Positions 50,600 through 58,205 of a stretch of 58,205 nucleotides of DNA are shown piece by piece. Under the pieces are notes generated by a model, which made no database searches, was not told the DNA's origin, and saw nothing but the letters and a program-made list of their open reading frames with translations. The DNA lies in assembly GCA_035551475.1 (NCBI GenBank), contig DASZMX010000022.1, positions 1-58,205 of the forward strand. Direction: 5' to 3'. Each line of letters opens with the position of its first letter. The stretch's first letter is position 1. The stretch comes from DASZMX01 sp035551475. GTDB taxonomy: Bacteria > Verrucomicrobiota > Verrucomicrobiia > Limisphaerales > Palsa-1400. The position numbers were made by a program, and so were the translations under genes.

Positions 50600-51748
50600 G
50601 TGCGCACGTTCCATCCCCGGCGCAAGGTGGTGCCAGTGGAAAGCATCTTGGCCAGCGCCCGGGGTGAACCGGCGGCGGCAAATTCTTCAGCTCTGCCGCG
50701 CGCGGCAAAAGCGTTCGAGCCGGCCGCCTTGCTCGGCGCCAGCGAGAGCATGCTCGCGGTCCGGCAGTTGATCGATGAAGTCGCCCAGAGTGACGCCACC
50801 GTCTTGATCGAGGGCGAAAGCGGCGCCGGCAAGGAATTGGTGGCGCGCGCCATTCATCACAAAAGCGGGCGCCGCGATCATCCTTTTATTTCCGTCAATT
50901 GCGCGGCGCTGGCGGAGCCTTTGCTGGAGGCGGAACTTTTCGGCCACGTCAAGGGCGCGTTCACAGGCGCGGTCGCCACCAAGCCGGGCCGCTTTCAATT
51001 GGCCGACGGCGGCACGCTCTTTTTGGATGAGATCGGCGATTTGTCGCCGAAAGGGCAGGGGGACTTGTTGCGCGTGCTGGAGGATGGCGCCTTTCGCATG
51101 GTCGGCGGGACGGATCTCGTGCGGGTGAATGTGCGCCTCATCTCGGCCACCAACAAAGGCCTGCAACAGGCGATGCAGGACGGCAAGTTTCGCGAGGACT
51201 TGTTTTACCGGCTGCAAATCGTGCCCATTAACGTCCCGCCGCTGCGGGAGAGGCCCGAGGACATTCCCATGCTGATCGCCAATTTCCTGGAGTATTTTGC
51301 GCGCAAGCACCAGCGTCGCGTCAAACGGCTCTCGCCCGAAGCCATGCAGCTTTGCCAGCGTTTTCCCTGGCCGGGGAATGTGCGGCAATTGCGCAATATG
51401 ATGGAACGCCTCGTGGTCACACAGCGCGCGGCCACAATTGCGGCGGCGCAATTGCCGGAGATGCTGCGCGCGCCGGAAACGGGCGCCCCGGAATTCACCG
51501 TGCGGCCCGGCGCGTCGCTGGCCGAGGTGGAAAAATTGCTCATCCGCCAAACCTTGACGCACGTCACCCGCAATCGCGCCGCCGCCGCCAAGGTACTCGG
51601 CATCAGCCGTCGCACCTTGCAATACAAACTCAAGCAATTCGGCCTGTTGCCCGCGCGCGGCGCCTTGCACCGTGCGTCGGAATCTTGTGCAGAAATTGCG
51701 CCAAACCCTGCGCTCGTGAGCGCGGGCCATCCGGAGAATTTCTCATAA
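50600..51748 (+). CDS. Sensorless sigma-54-dependent activator (AAA+-Fis)
   Basis: A protein of about 382 residues if GTG 50600 is the start; the start is uncertain and alternatives are TTG 50573 and GTG codons at 50627-50636. Only about 50 residues precede the AAA+ domain, so there is no receiver, GAF or PAS. The AAA+ domain has GESGAGKELVARAIH, the GAFTGA loop (about residue 120), TLFLDEIGDLSPKGQG and RFPWPGNVRQLRN. A Fis-type helix-turn-helix follows (VLGISRRTLQYKLKQFGL). Like PspF, it would need a separate partner protein for control. It lies about 50 nt after the pseudopilin pair, but I found no -24/-12 promoter in front of those genes. Confidence 0.87.
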   Translation: MRTFHPRRKVVPVESILASARGEPAAANSSALPRAAKAFEPAALLGASESMLAVRQLIDEVAQSDATVLIEGESGAGKELVARAIHHKSGRRDHPFISVNCAALAEPLLEAELFGHVKGAFTGAVATKPGRFQLADGGTLFLDEIGDLSPKGQGDLLRVLEDGAFRMVGGTDLVRVNVRLISATNKGLQQAMQDGKFREDLFYRLQIVPINVPPLRERPEDIPMLIANFLEYFARKHQRRVKRLSPEAMQLCQRFPWPGNVRQLRNMMERLVVTQRAATIAAAQLPEMLRAPETGAPEFTVRPGASLAEVEKLLIRQTLTHVTRNRAAAAKVLGISRRTLQYKLKQFGLLPARGALHRASESCAEIAPNPALVSAGHPENFS

Positions 51749-52124
51749 ACGCCTCGCCGCCAGTTCTTTTTCGTTCCGCCGCAAATCATGGCGCTCGATC
51801 TGCCTGTAGTCAGGTGATGGCGAAACGTCATCCTTGAACCTTAGCAACTGAAACTGGATATGGATAACTTGAACCACTCATCGCAATTGAATGTCCCGCC
51901 GGCGCTCCTTCCGACCGCTGCGGCCGCCCCGGCTTCGTCGTCGTGCGCTTGCGCTTCGACTACACCGGCGGCCGCCGCCGCTCCTGCCGCCGCCCCGGCG
52001 CAACCCAAACCAGGCAAAATGCGCAAATCACGCCTGGGCCGCAGCCACTAAACCGAACGGCGCGCGCCGGCGGCGTTGAGGAACCCGCTGCCGGCGCCTT
52101 CTCATCTGTCAAATGAAATAATTT
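51749..52124. other. Non-coding or weakly coding interval with a small hairpin
   Basis: This 376-base stretch between the sigma-54 activator and the zinc-ribbon gene contains a possible 63-codon reading frame (51860-52051) and a hairpin at 51816-51832 (stem GATGGC/GTCATC, 5-nt loop). A smaller CCTG/CAGG stem stands just before it. No T-run follows, so it does not look like an intrinsic terminator. I cannot match it to a known riboswitch. Confidence 0.4.
51860..52051 (+). CDS. Possible Ala/Pro-rich small protein
   Basis: A 63-codon frame starting at ATG, translating to a Ser/Leu start, an Ala- and Pro-rich middle with an isolated SSSCACAST segment, and a basic end (KPGKMRKSRLGRSH). There is no recognisable domain or ribosome-binding site. 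Its composition could be a low-complexity linker protein or a chance frame in GC-rich DNA. I retain it only because it fills an otherwise empty 376-base interval and has a plausible basic tail. Confidence 0.3.
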   Translation: MDNLNHSSQLNVPPALLPTAAAAPASSSCACASTTPAAAAAPAAAPAQPKPGKMRKSRLGRSH

Positions 52125-52511
52125 ATGAAAGACATTATCCACAACCTGCTCGCCCTGCAAAAACTGGAACTTTCCACCACCCCCCTGACCGCCCAGGACG
52201 AAGCGGCCATTGCCGGTTTGCGCGCGCTGGTGCCCAAGCCCGTGCTGGAGCATTACGACCGCTTGATTGCGCGCGGCAAGAAAGGCGTCGCCATGGTGCG
52301 CGGGACTTCCTGCGGCGAATGTCATTTAAGCATCCCCACCGGCACGCTGCACGCCCTGCCGCACCAGAACGACATTCATCTCTGCGATAATTGCGGGCGG
52401 TATCTCTGCCTCCCGGACCCCGTTCCCGCGATCGTCGTGACGGCGCCGCCGGTCAAGGCCACGCGCCGCTATGTTCGCAAGTCGGTCGCGATCACTGCCG
52501 CCGCCGCTTAA
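52125..52511 (+). CDS. Small C4 zinc-ribbon protein
   Basis: A 128-residue protein. After a helical N-terminus (KDIIHNLLALQKLEL, AAIAGLRALVPKPVLEHYDRLI) there are two CxxC pairs, C-G-E-C and C-D-N-C, in the pattern of a zf-RING_7/DUF164-type zinc ribbon (SCGECHLSIPTGTLHAL, HLCDNCGRYLCLP). The DUF164 relatives usually carry a long coiled coil, which this one lacks. The C-terminus is basic and Ala-rich. A DNA or RNA contact is plausible but unproven. It overlaps the convergent M42 peptidase gene by 4 nt. Confidence 0.72.
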   Translation: MKDIIHNLLALQKLELSTTPLTAQDEAAIAGLRALVPKPVLEHYDRLIARGKKGVAMVRGTSCGECHLSIPTGTLHALPHQNDIHLCDNCGRYLCLPDPVPAIVVTAPPVKATRRYVRKSVAITAAAA

Positions 52512-53575
52512 ATTTTGACTTTGAATTGCTCGCCGGCTTTCAGCGAGCGGGCAAACGCGGCGAGCAGGCGCGGGATTTGTTCGAGATCACGCAAGCTCAC
52601 CACTTCCACCGGCGAGTGCATGTAGCGGTTGGGCAGGCTCACCAGCGCGCTGGGAATGCCGCCGCGCGTCCAGAAAATGACGTCGGTGTCCGTGCCGCTG
52701 CTGTTGGAAATGGCTTCGTGCTGCAGCTTGATTTTTTGCGCCTTGGCCACCGCTTCCAGGCGCGCGACCATTTCCGGATGGTTGCACCCGCCGTGCGTGA
52801 GCGTGGGGCCGCGTCCGATGCGCACATCGCCATGCTGATGCTGGCTCACGGTGGGATAATCCGTGGCGTGGGTGACATCCACAACCAGCGCGGCATCGGG
52901 CTTGAGCGTGTAGGCGATTTGCCGCGCGCCCAGCAAGCCCACTTCCTCCATGATGTTGGAAACGGCCAGAATTTCCGCGCCGCATTTGCCGCCTTCGCTT
53001 AATTCCCGCAGCGCTTCGGCGACGGAAAACGTGCCCACGCGGTTGTCAAACGCCCGCGCCACCACCAAATCATTGCGCAAAGGCTCGAACGCGTCCGCCA
53101 GCGTGAGGGGATCGCCGACGCGCAGCAGTTTCTCGGCGGCAGCGCGGCTGTCCACGCCGATGTCAATAAAAAGGTCATCCATCTTCGGCGCCTTGCGTTC
53201 GCCGTCGCTCTTGGTCAGGTGCGGGGCGACGTTGCCCACCACGCCTTTGACGGGGCCGCCGCGCGCGTGGATCACGACCCGTTGGGCGCGGGTGATGGCG
53301 GGATCGATGCCGCCCATTTTGCGCACGTAAATGAAGCCCCGCTCGTCAATATAATTGACGTTCATCGCGATCTCGTCCGCATGCGCGGCCAGCATGAGGC
53401 GCGGCGAGCCGCCTTTGTTGAGAACCGCGACGGTGTTGCCGTAGGCGTCGCTGAACGTCTCGTCGGCGAAGGGCTTCACGTAATCGAGCCAGACGCGCTG
53501 GCCGCGGGCTTCGTGGCCGGAGGGGCTGGGCGTGTTGACCAGTTGTTCGAGGAATTTCAGGGATTCAGCGCGCAT
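52508..53575 (-). CDS. M42 family metallopeptidase
   Basis: A 355-residue cytoplasmic aminopeptidase of the M42 family, which also includes proteins once annotated as endoglucanase M. Metal ligands and catalytic residues are complete: AAHADEIA (His-Asp), the Asp of ARAFDNRVG, Glu-Glu of NIMEEVGLLG, the Asp of VVDVTHATD and the terminal His of NRYMHSPVE. It would be a large oligomeric peptidase trimming short peptides. It starts 9 nt after the DUF5010 gene stop and is probably its second cistron. Confidence 0.92.
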   Translation of the reverse strand: MRAESLKFLEQLVNTPSPSGHEARGQRVWLDYVKPFADETFSDAYGNTVAVLNKGGSPRLMLAAHADEIAMNVNYIDERGFIYVRKMGGIDPAITRAQRVVIHARGGPVKGVVGNVAPHLTKSDGERKAPKMDDLFIDIGVDSRAAAEKLLRVGDPLTLADAFEPLRNDLVVARAFDNRVGTFSVAEALRELSEGGKCGAEILAVSNIMEEVGLLGARQIAYTLKPDAALVVDVTHATDYPTVSQHQHGDVRIGRGPTLTHGGCNHPEMVARLEAVAKAQKIKLQHEAISNSSGTDTDVIFWTRGGIPSALVSLPNRYMHSPVEVVSLRDLEQIPRLLAAFARSLKAGEQFKVKI

Positions 53576-53584
53576 AGTTTTGGG

Positions 53585-55105
53585 CTAATTTCGGATCAAT
53601 CTGACCTGGCGAACATAAAGTTCCGCGGCCAGCACAACCAGCCGAAAATCGGACGCCCGATTTTCCGAATTCCAGAAACGGGCGCCGCGCAGGTCGAAGG
53701 AGGCCGTTTTCCAGGCTGGTTCCCCGCGGAGCGCCACGGATTTGCCCGCCCCGGTGTAAGCGCCCGCAAACGGGGCGTGAGGATCGCTGCCGTCGAATTC
53801 CACGGTGAATTCGCCGCGCCCGCCGTCAAAATATTCCACTTCCAATCGTGCGGACATGGCATCCGACCATTTGAAGGAATCGTCCACCGCGAAATAGATA
53901 TAGCGCCCGCGCGCCCCCGCCGCCTTGATGGCGGTCGAACCTAGCACAGCGGCTGAAGTCGTTTCGCCGTCGTCGTTTTGCAGCAGTTTCAGGCCGGCGC
54001 CGATTTCCACCGCGCGCGCGTTATAGAACGCGCCGCTCGAGGTGGCGGGGCGCCAGCCCTTTTTGAAACGATCGCTGTATTGGCGTGTCAAATCAATGTA
54101 GCGCCGTCCATATTCCTTGGATGCGCAAATCTCGGTGCCTTCGTGGAATTCGTTCCACGTTTCGAGCATGACGAAAGGGGTGGGGCGGCGCAGGAATTTC
54201 AGCCAGTTCTCCTCGTAGAATTTTCCACCCTCGCGCGGGACGACCAGCGGCGTGCGTCCCGGCACGGCCGAATGGTCGTAGCCCGGCCCCAGTTCCGCGA
54301 TGCCGGCGCGTTTCAGGCCCAGCGCTCCGCCCCAGGCGCATGTGCTGTCGCCGTGGGCGCGCCAGGAATTCTGCGGCGCCAGCCACGGCGTGCGCCCGGA
54401 GAAATCCTCCGCAAACCGCGCGCGCATCTCCGTCACGAACGTATGGTCGTGGTTCCGCGCAAAATCCGCTGAGTAAAGTAGAATGATTGGTTTATTATCG
54501 ATCATCGCCCAATCGCGCGCCGGGATGCAGGAAAAGAAATCGCGCACCGTCGCATAAAACCATTGCCGTCCGAAATCGGTGGTTAAATCGATATGCTCAT
54601 GCCACGAATTGTATTGCAGCGTGCTGGTGTCGTAGAAGAGCCCGATTTTCGGCGGATGCTTCCCCGCGCGCACCAGAGCGTCGCGCGCCTCGACCAACGG
54701 CGCGAGTCCCTCGTAGCTCCAATGCAAGTCCGCCTTGGCGTCCTGCTCCGAGGGAGCGCCCCAAAAAACCATCAGCGCCACGTCGATCCCCGCCGCCTCC
54801 ATGTCCGACAATTGCTTCTTATGCCAGTCCACCGATTTCCAGGAAAAGCCTTCCAGCGTCGGCGGGTGATCCGTCAGGGCGTCCGTGTTGAGCCCGGCAT
54901 TGATAACGTGGGTTTTGCTCGGAGCATCGTACCAATAAAAATAATAAGTTCCCACCATCCGGTCGCCCGTGTGGAAGGTTTGGTTCGCGCCGAAATCGGC
55001 CGCCGTGGGATGCAAATAGGGTCCAAACGCCGGCGGGAGCTCGCGACCGAAAACGGCCTGCGCCAATGCCAGCGCCATTCCAGAAACGCGTAAAATGCGA
55101 AGCAC
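53585..55105 (-). CDS. Exported DUF5010-like protein (glycan-related)
   Basis: A 506-residue exported protein. From the GTG start there is a short N-region and a hydrophobic segment (SGMALALAQAVFG). The DUF5010 pattern follows: MVGTYYFYWYDAPS, DMEAAGIDVALMVFWG, IGLFYDTSTLQ, MIDNKPIILLYSADF and VMLETWNEFHEGTEI. The last has an Asn-Glu pair reminiscent of a TIM-barrel catalytic Glu. A C-terminal beta-sandwich (YIYFAVDDSFKW, VEYFDGGRGEFTVEFDG) is probably carbohydrate-binding. An alternative start is ATG 55078. A promoter sits 5 nt before the GTG. Confidence 0.8.
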   Translation of the reverse strand: MLRILRVSGMALALAQAVFGRELPPAFGPYLHPTAADFGANQTFHTGDRMVGTYYFYWYDAPSKTHVINAGLNTDALTDHPPTLEGFSWKSVDWHKKQLSDMEAAGIDVALMVFWGAPSEQDAKADLHWSYEGLAPLVEARDALVRAGKHPPKIGLFYDTSTLQYNSWHEHIDLTTDFGRQWFYATVRDFFSCIPARDWAMIDNKPIILLYSADFARNHDHTFVTEMRARFAEDFSGRTPWLAPQNSWRAHGDSTCAWGGALGLKRAGIAELGPGYDHSAVPGRTPLVVPREGGKFYEENWLKFLRRPTPFVMLETWNEFHEGTEICASKEYGRRYIDLTRQYSDRFKKGWRPATSSGAFYNARAVEIGAGLKLLQNDDGETTSAAVLGSTAIKAAGARGRYIYFAVDDSFKWSDAMSARLEVEYFDGGRGEFTVEFDGSDPHAPFAGAYTGAGKSVALRGEPAWKTASFDLRGARFWNSENRASDFRLVVLAAELYVRQVRLIRN

Positions 55106-55110
55106 GCTGC

Positions 55111-55139
55111 ATCATTCCCCAGCCCCTGCGCCCAGTCAA
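55111..55139 (-). promoter_or_regulatory. Sigma-70-type promoter TTGACT-N17-AATGAT
   Basis: On the minus strand, TTGACT (55139-55134) and AATGAT (55116-55111) are separated by 17 nt. GTG 55105 is 5 nt after the -10, so the transcript would begin within or next to the start codon. Confidence 0.55.
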
Positions 55140-55145
55140 AGTGAG

Positions 55146-57605
55146 TTACGGTTCAAAATCGGCCACGGTGACGGCTTTCAGGCGCGAGACGGCGGTGTCG
55201 TTCGGCCAGGAAGCATCGCTGAACCAGGCGTTGAGCTGCACATCGGGAAGGACAAAACGGCATAGTTTGCCGTCATTAGCCAAGGCCAGGATGGATGGCC
55301 CTTCGCTCGTCAGACCAGTCCAAAGAGCATACTTGCTCAGTGGGGTCTTCGTTAAATTGGCTCCCAGTTCCCACAACGTGCCGTTGGTTTTGAGCGCGAT
55401 GACAGCCATGTTATCGCCGTAGCAGGCGAGACTCCAATCCTGGTCCGTCCCAGTTTGCGTGAGCCGTCCGAAATGATTATTCCAGAGCGTTCCATCCTCG
55501 GCGATCACCGTTAGGGAGGTTCCATAAAAAGCCATGGCGGCAACGCGGCGGTCCGGGAGGCGCAACCAGGGCTGGGGCGTGCTGATCATGACATTCGACC
55601 AGGCCTTGCTCGCGGACATCGCTGGCATATAACCCCAACGCCAGATGCTTCCATTCGCCTGGGCGGCGGCGGCGCCGATGGACGCTTGATTGGCGCAGAT
55701 CGAAATCCAGTTTGTGTCGGAGCCCATCTGCTCGGGCGCCACCGGAATTTCCACATTTCGGCGCCAGTTCACGTCCATGCCCCAGCGCCAGAGGGAACCG
55801 TCGCGGGCCAGTCCCGTAAACATGAAACTATCGCTGGCCAGCGCGCGCCATCGCCGCTCCGGCAGGAAGGCGCGCGGCGTCTGGCTCACGTCCCAAAGTG
55901 TTCCGTCTTTTTGCAAGGCGTAACATTTATAAAAAGTCACCGCCACGTCAGACCACTCGGCTCCCTTGACAAATTCGTGGCGCGCTGGTTCCTCCAGACG
56001 ACCTCCGCCCGGCGTTTGCCGATGCACCGCGTCCCATTGCAGCCATAACTGGCCTTGGGTGGTCACAACAGCCGTGCGCATTTCGGAATGCGCCACTTTG
56101 GAAGGGTGGCGGGGACGTTTTTCGGAAAGCTCCCCGGCATGATAGGGTTCCAGGGGCATCCAGGCTTCCCATGCGCGGTTAAAAATGATCGAGTTCACTG
56201 CGAACATGCCGATCCACGCCGTGAAGAGAGCAAGCATGTTCCAGCGCCAGAGCCGCGCGCCGAAACGGACCTGCCAGGTGTTTTTCCACCCGAGGATCAG
56301 CAGCGTCAATACTGTCAAACCTACCATACGCCCGCCCCGGAGCCATCCGCCCCACAGCGGGCGGCCGTGAACGAAGATCGGATGGACCAGCGCCAACTCG
56401 GCCACGCCGAAAGTGACCGCGATGGCGAAGATGGAAAATCCCAGCGCTTGCAACGTGTGGCGCGAAAGCGTGGAGGCATAAAACGCCGCGAAGCCAATTG
56501 CAGCGCAAAGGCCGCAGGTGGGTATCAGTTCCCAACTCAGCCCGGGGGCCACGCCGCATCTCCGCCCGATTTCCTCCAGGCCCCATCCCGCCAACGCGCC
56601 CGCCAAGCTCAATGCCAGCGCTGCGCCCAGCTTGAGGCCGAATTTCCAACCGCGCGAAACGGGCGCGCACAACTGGCTTTCCCACGTCCCCAGCTTTCGT
56701 TCTTCCGCCACGGCGACGCTTCCTGCCACCAGCGGCACAAAAAGCCAGAAGACGGGAAATGCCTCAACCAGGTCTTTGATGGCGTGATGATTTGTCAAAT
56801 AAGCGCCGGTCAGCTTGCGCGCGGCGAGATTCAACCCATGCGCGACCGCCAGGGCCGCCCCGAGGATGAGCGAGGCTTGTTGCAGTTGAATTTCCTTCCA
56901 GGCCAGCGCCCGCCAAGGGGCGGCGGTCCGGTTTGCGCCCGCGCCAATGAACGAGGGCGGCGCCAGCGCCTCGCCCCATTCGGAAACGTCCTGGGCGCGG
57001 GTGAACATCTTCACCGCGGCCACCAACCCCGCCGCCGCGTACGTCCCCAACAGGACGGTTAGGCATCCGATCCCCAGCTCGTCCGTAACTTTGCCCGCGA
57101 GCGCCGCCACCGTCGTCAAAGTCAGCAGCACAGGCACGAACACGGCGAACCAAAAAGCGGCCGCGACCTGCCGCAACAGGAGCGTGCTCCACCATCCCCC
57201 GCTGACCGCGACGAGCGCGAGCAAGGCGGAACTTGCGCCCAATTTCCCCACGATATCGCTCCACCCAAAGCGCCACACCAAGGATCCCGCCTGCGCGGCC
57301 AGCGCGGCGAGCGTCACGACGGCCAGCGCCGCCAGTTTGCCGGCCCAAATACGGCGGCGCGAAATCGGTTGCGAGAGAAGAATCGAAAAAGTCCCCAGGT
57401 TGAATTCGGCTCCGAAGGACGACAACGCGGGAAAAACCAGCCCGAAGGCCAGCGCCACGCCCAGCATCCAGTAACCGCCATCGCCTTTTTCCCAACCCGC
57501 GAAATCCTGCCGGGAGAAGAACCACGCGGGAACCACCGCCAGAACGAGGGTCGCTCCCCCGCTGGGCAGGATCAACCGCAGCTCTTTGCGCAGCAGGGCA
57601 TTCAT
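55146..57605 (-). CDS. ABC-2 type permease with a C-terminal seven-repeat RCC1-like region
   Basis: An 819-residue protein. Residues 1 to about 490 form an ABC-2 permease with about a dozen hydrophobic helices in two halves: NALLRKELRLILPSGG at the start, LSSFGAEFNLGTFSILLSQPISRRRIWAGKL, then a second half with VAVAEERKLGTWESQL. From about residue 500 come seven repeats of an RCC1-like turn, each ending in [DN]-G-x-L-W or similar: TQGQLW, KDGTLW, RDGSLW, ANGSIW, EDGTLW, TNGTLW, NDGKLC. The repeat number fits a seven-bladed propeller. ATG 57605 overlaps the ATPase stop by ATGA. The propeller face is not decided by sequence. Confidence 0.85.
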   Translation of the reverse strand: MNALLRKELRLILPSGGATLVLAVVPAWFFSRQDFAGWEKGDGGYWMLGVALAFGLVFPALSSFGAEFNLGTFSILLSQPISRRRIWAGKLAALAVVTLAALAAQAGSLVWRFGWSDIVGKLGASSALLALVAVSGGWWSTLLLRQVAAAFWFAVFVPVLLTLTTVAALAGKVTDELGIGCLTVLLGTYAAAGLVAAVKMFTRAQDVSEWGEALAPPSFIGAGANRTAAPWRALAWKEIQLQQASLILGAALAVAHGLNLAARKLTGAYLTNHHAIKDLVEAFPVFWLFVPLVAGSVAVAEERKLGTWESQLCAPVSRGWKFGLKLGAALALSLAGALAGWGLEEIGRRCGVAPGLSWELIPTCGLCAAIGFAAFYASTLSRHTLQALGFSIFAIAVTFGVAELALVHPIFVHGRPLWGGWLRGGRMVGLTVLTLLILGWKNTWQVRFGARLWRWNMLALFTAWIGMFAVNSIIFNRAWEAWMPLEPYHAGELSEKRPRHPSKVAHSEMRTAVVTTQGQLWLQWDAVHRQTPGGGRLEEPARHEFVKGAEWSDVAVTFYKCYALQKDGTLWDVSQTPRAFLPERRWRALASDSFMFTGLARDGSLWRWGMDVNWRRNVEIPVAPEQMGSDTNWISICANQASIGAAAAQANGSIWRWGYMPAMSASKAWSNVMISTPQPWLRLPDRRVAAMAFYGTSLTVIAEDGTLWNNHFGRLTQTGTDQDWSLACYGDNMAVIALKTNGTLWELGANLTKTPLSKYALWTGLTSEGPSILALANDGKLCRFVLPDVQLNAWFSDASWPNDTAVSRLKAVTVADFEP

Positions 57606-58205
57606 GCCGCCTGCTCCTTGAGCATGCGCGACGCGACGAATATTTCCTCCAGCGACAGCGCCTCCCGCCGCAAATCCTCCGGCCGGAGCGCCGAGATTTC
57701 CGCCATCAACCGTTCGCAATTCCCATCCGTCAGCGCCTCCAGATCCCGTCCGTTTTGCGCCACCCGCAATGCTCCGTGCAGCGTCAATTTGGCCGGCGCC
57801 TCCGCGAAGCGCGCCCGAATTTTTTGAAATCTTTCCCGGGCGTGGTCCGCCTCCATCGTCAACAATTCGCGCCCTTGCTCGATGATGGTGAACCGGTCAA
57901 TCAATCCTTCAAACTCCGAAATCAAATGCGTCGAGACAAAAACCGTGCGGTTCGCGGGATCGGTGGATTGATAGGCTCCGATCACGGTCTCGATAAATTC
58001 CCGACGCACGATGGGGTCCAGGCCCGACGTTGGCTCGTCCAGGATTAACAATTCGGGCTCCGGGCATATCGCGATGATCAACGCCAGTTGCGTCTTCTGC
58101 CCTTTGGAGAGGCCGCCGGTTTTTTGGTCGGGCGCCAGGCCGAATCTCCGCAGCAGATCGCTTTCGATTTCCTTGTTCCACTGGGAGCGGAAGGACGCAA
58201 AATGG
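57602..58205 (-). CDS. ABC transporter ATP-binding protein, 5'-truncated by the window edge
   Basis: The frame is open through base 58204, so the start and Walker A lie to the right. Present are a signature GGLSKGQKTQLAL, Walker B LLILDEPTSGLDPIVRREF, switch region FVSTHLISEFE and a C-terminal domain ending in LSLEEIFVASRMLKEQAA. About 200 residues are present of an expected 290-300. It is coupled to the permease/propeller gene and must be its ATPase. Identification is firm. Confidence 0.93.
   Translation of the reverse strand, partial: HFASFRSQWNKEIESDLLRRFGLAPDQKTGGLSKGQKTQLALIIAICPEPELLILDEPTSGLDPIVRREFIETVIGAYQSTDPANRTVFVSTHLISEFEGLIDRFTIIEQGRELLTMEADHARERFQKIRARFAEAPAKLTLHGALRVAQNGRDLEALTDGNCERLMAEISALRPEDLRREALSLEEIFVASRMLKEQAA

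Overview
This GC-rich window of about 58 kb looks like chromosomal DNA of a Verrucomicrobiota bacterium, most likely subdivision 3 (Pedosphaera/Limisphaerales type). The evidence is indirect. There are three pseudopilin-like proteins with an H-x9-DG or similar motif, and secreted LamG/Ig-like and Asp-box proteins ending in an FYR/FFR-type tail. A Ser/Thr kinase with WD40 repeats follows a TIGR02999-like ECF sigma factor, and DUF1080, DUF5010 and GH42 proteins also occur. I saw no insertion sequence, phage gene, CRISPR array, rRNA or tRNA. Genes are packed tightly, with many 1-4 nt start/stop overlaps.

Layout. 1-4279: the 3' part of uvrA, then a convergent minus-strand operon of olsB-like, olsA/plsC-like and aroK genes (ornithine-lipid type acylation plus shikimate kinase). 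4358-6843: a four-gene membrane redox operon built around a ferric-reductase-like/Rieske fusion protein. 6913-9753: a sigma-54 activator facing an ECF sigma/STAS pair, whose start is preceded by a perfect -24/-12 sigma-54 promoter. 9980-13000: a DUF1223 protein and two secreted proteins. 13080-16428: an operon of YHS, DinB-like, DedA/ATP-grasp fusion and NRDE proteins. 16476-25090: a TPR sulfotransferase, a LamG protein, a CBM9-like protein, a DUF4197 protein and a three-domain esterase/DUF1080/PHP-like fusion. 25139-30604: a signalling operon of ECF sigma, WD40 kinase and FHA/cyclase.

30664-35895: an HNH protein, an MlaE-MlaF-MlaD lipid transport operon, and a MoxR/DUF58 pair. 35896-41174: a UvrD-type helicase with an HD protein, a pseudopilin, a GT2 glycosyltransferase and a PAP2 phosphatase. 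41308-48766: a GT39 glycosyltransferase, mutS with an ABC-2 permease, and a GH42 protein followed by a DUF721/DciA-like gene. 48847-51748: two tandem pseudopilins and a sensorless sigma-54 activator. 51749-58205: a small zinc-ribbon protein, an M42 peptidase, a DUF5010 protein, and an ABC-2 permease with a C-terminal seven-repeat RCC1-like region, coupled to its ATPase, which runs off the right end.

The most unusual items are the ABC permease/RCC1-like fusion, the sigma-54 to ECF/STAS cascade, the Rieske redox operon, the DedA/ATP-grasp fusion, the GH42 protein with Asn at the acid/base position, and a recurring placement of -10 elements 5-9 nt before start codons that suggests leaderless transcripts.
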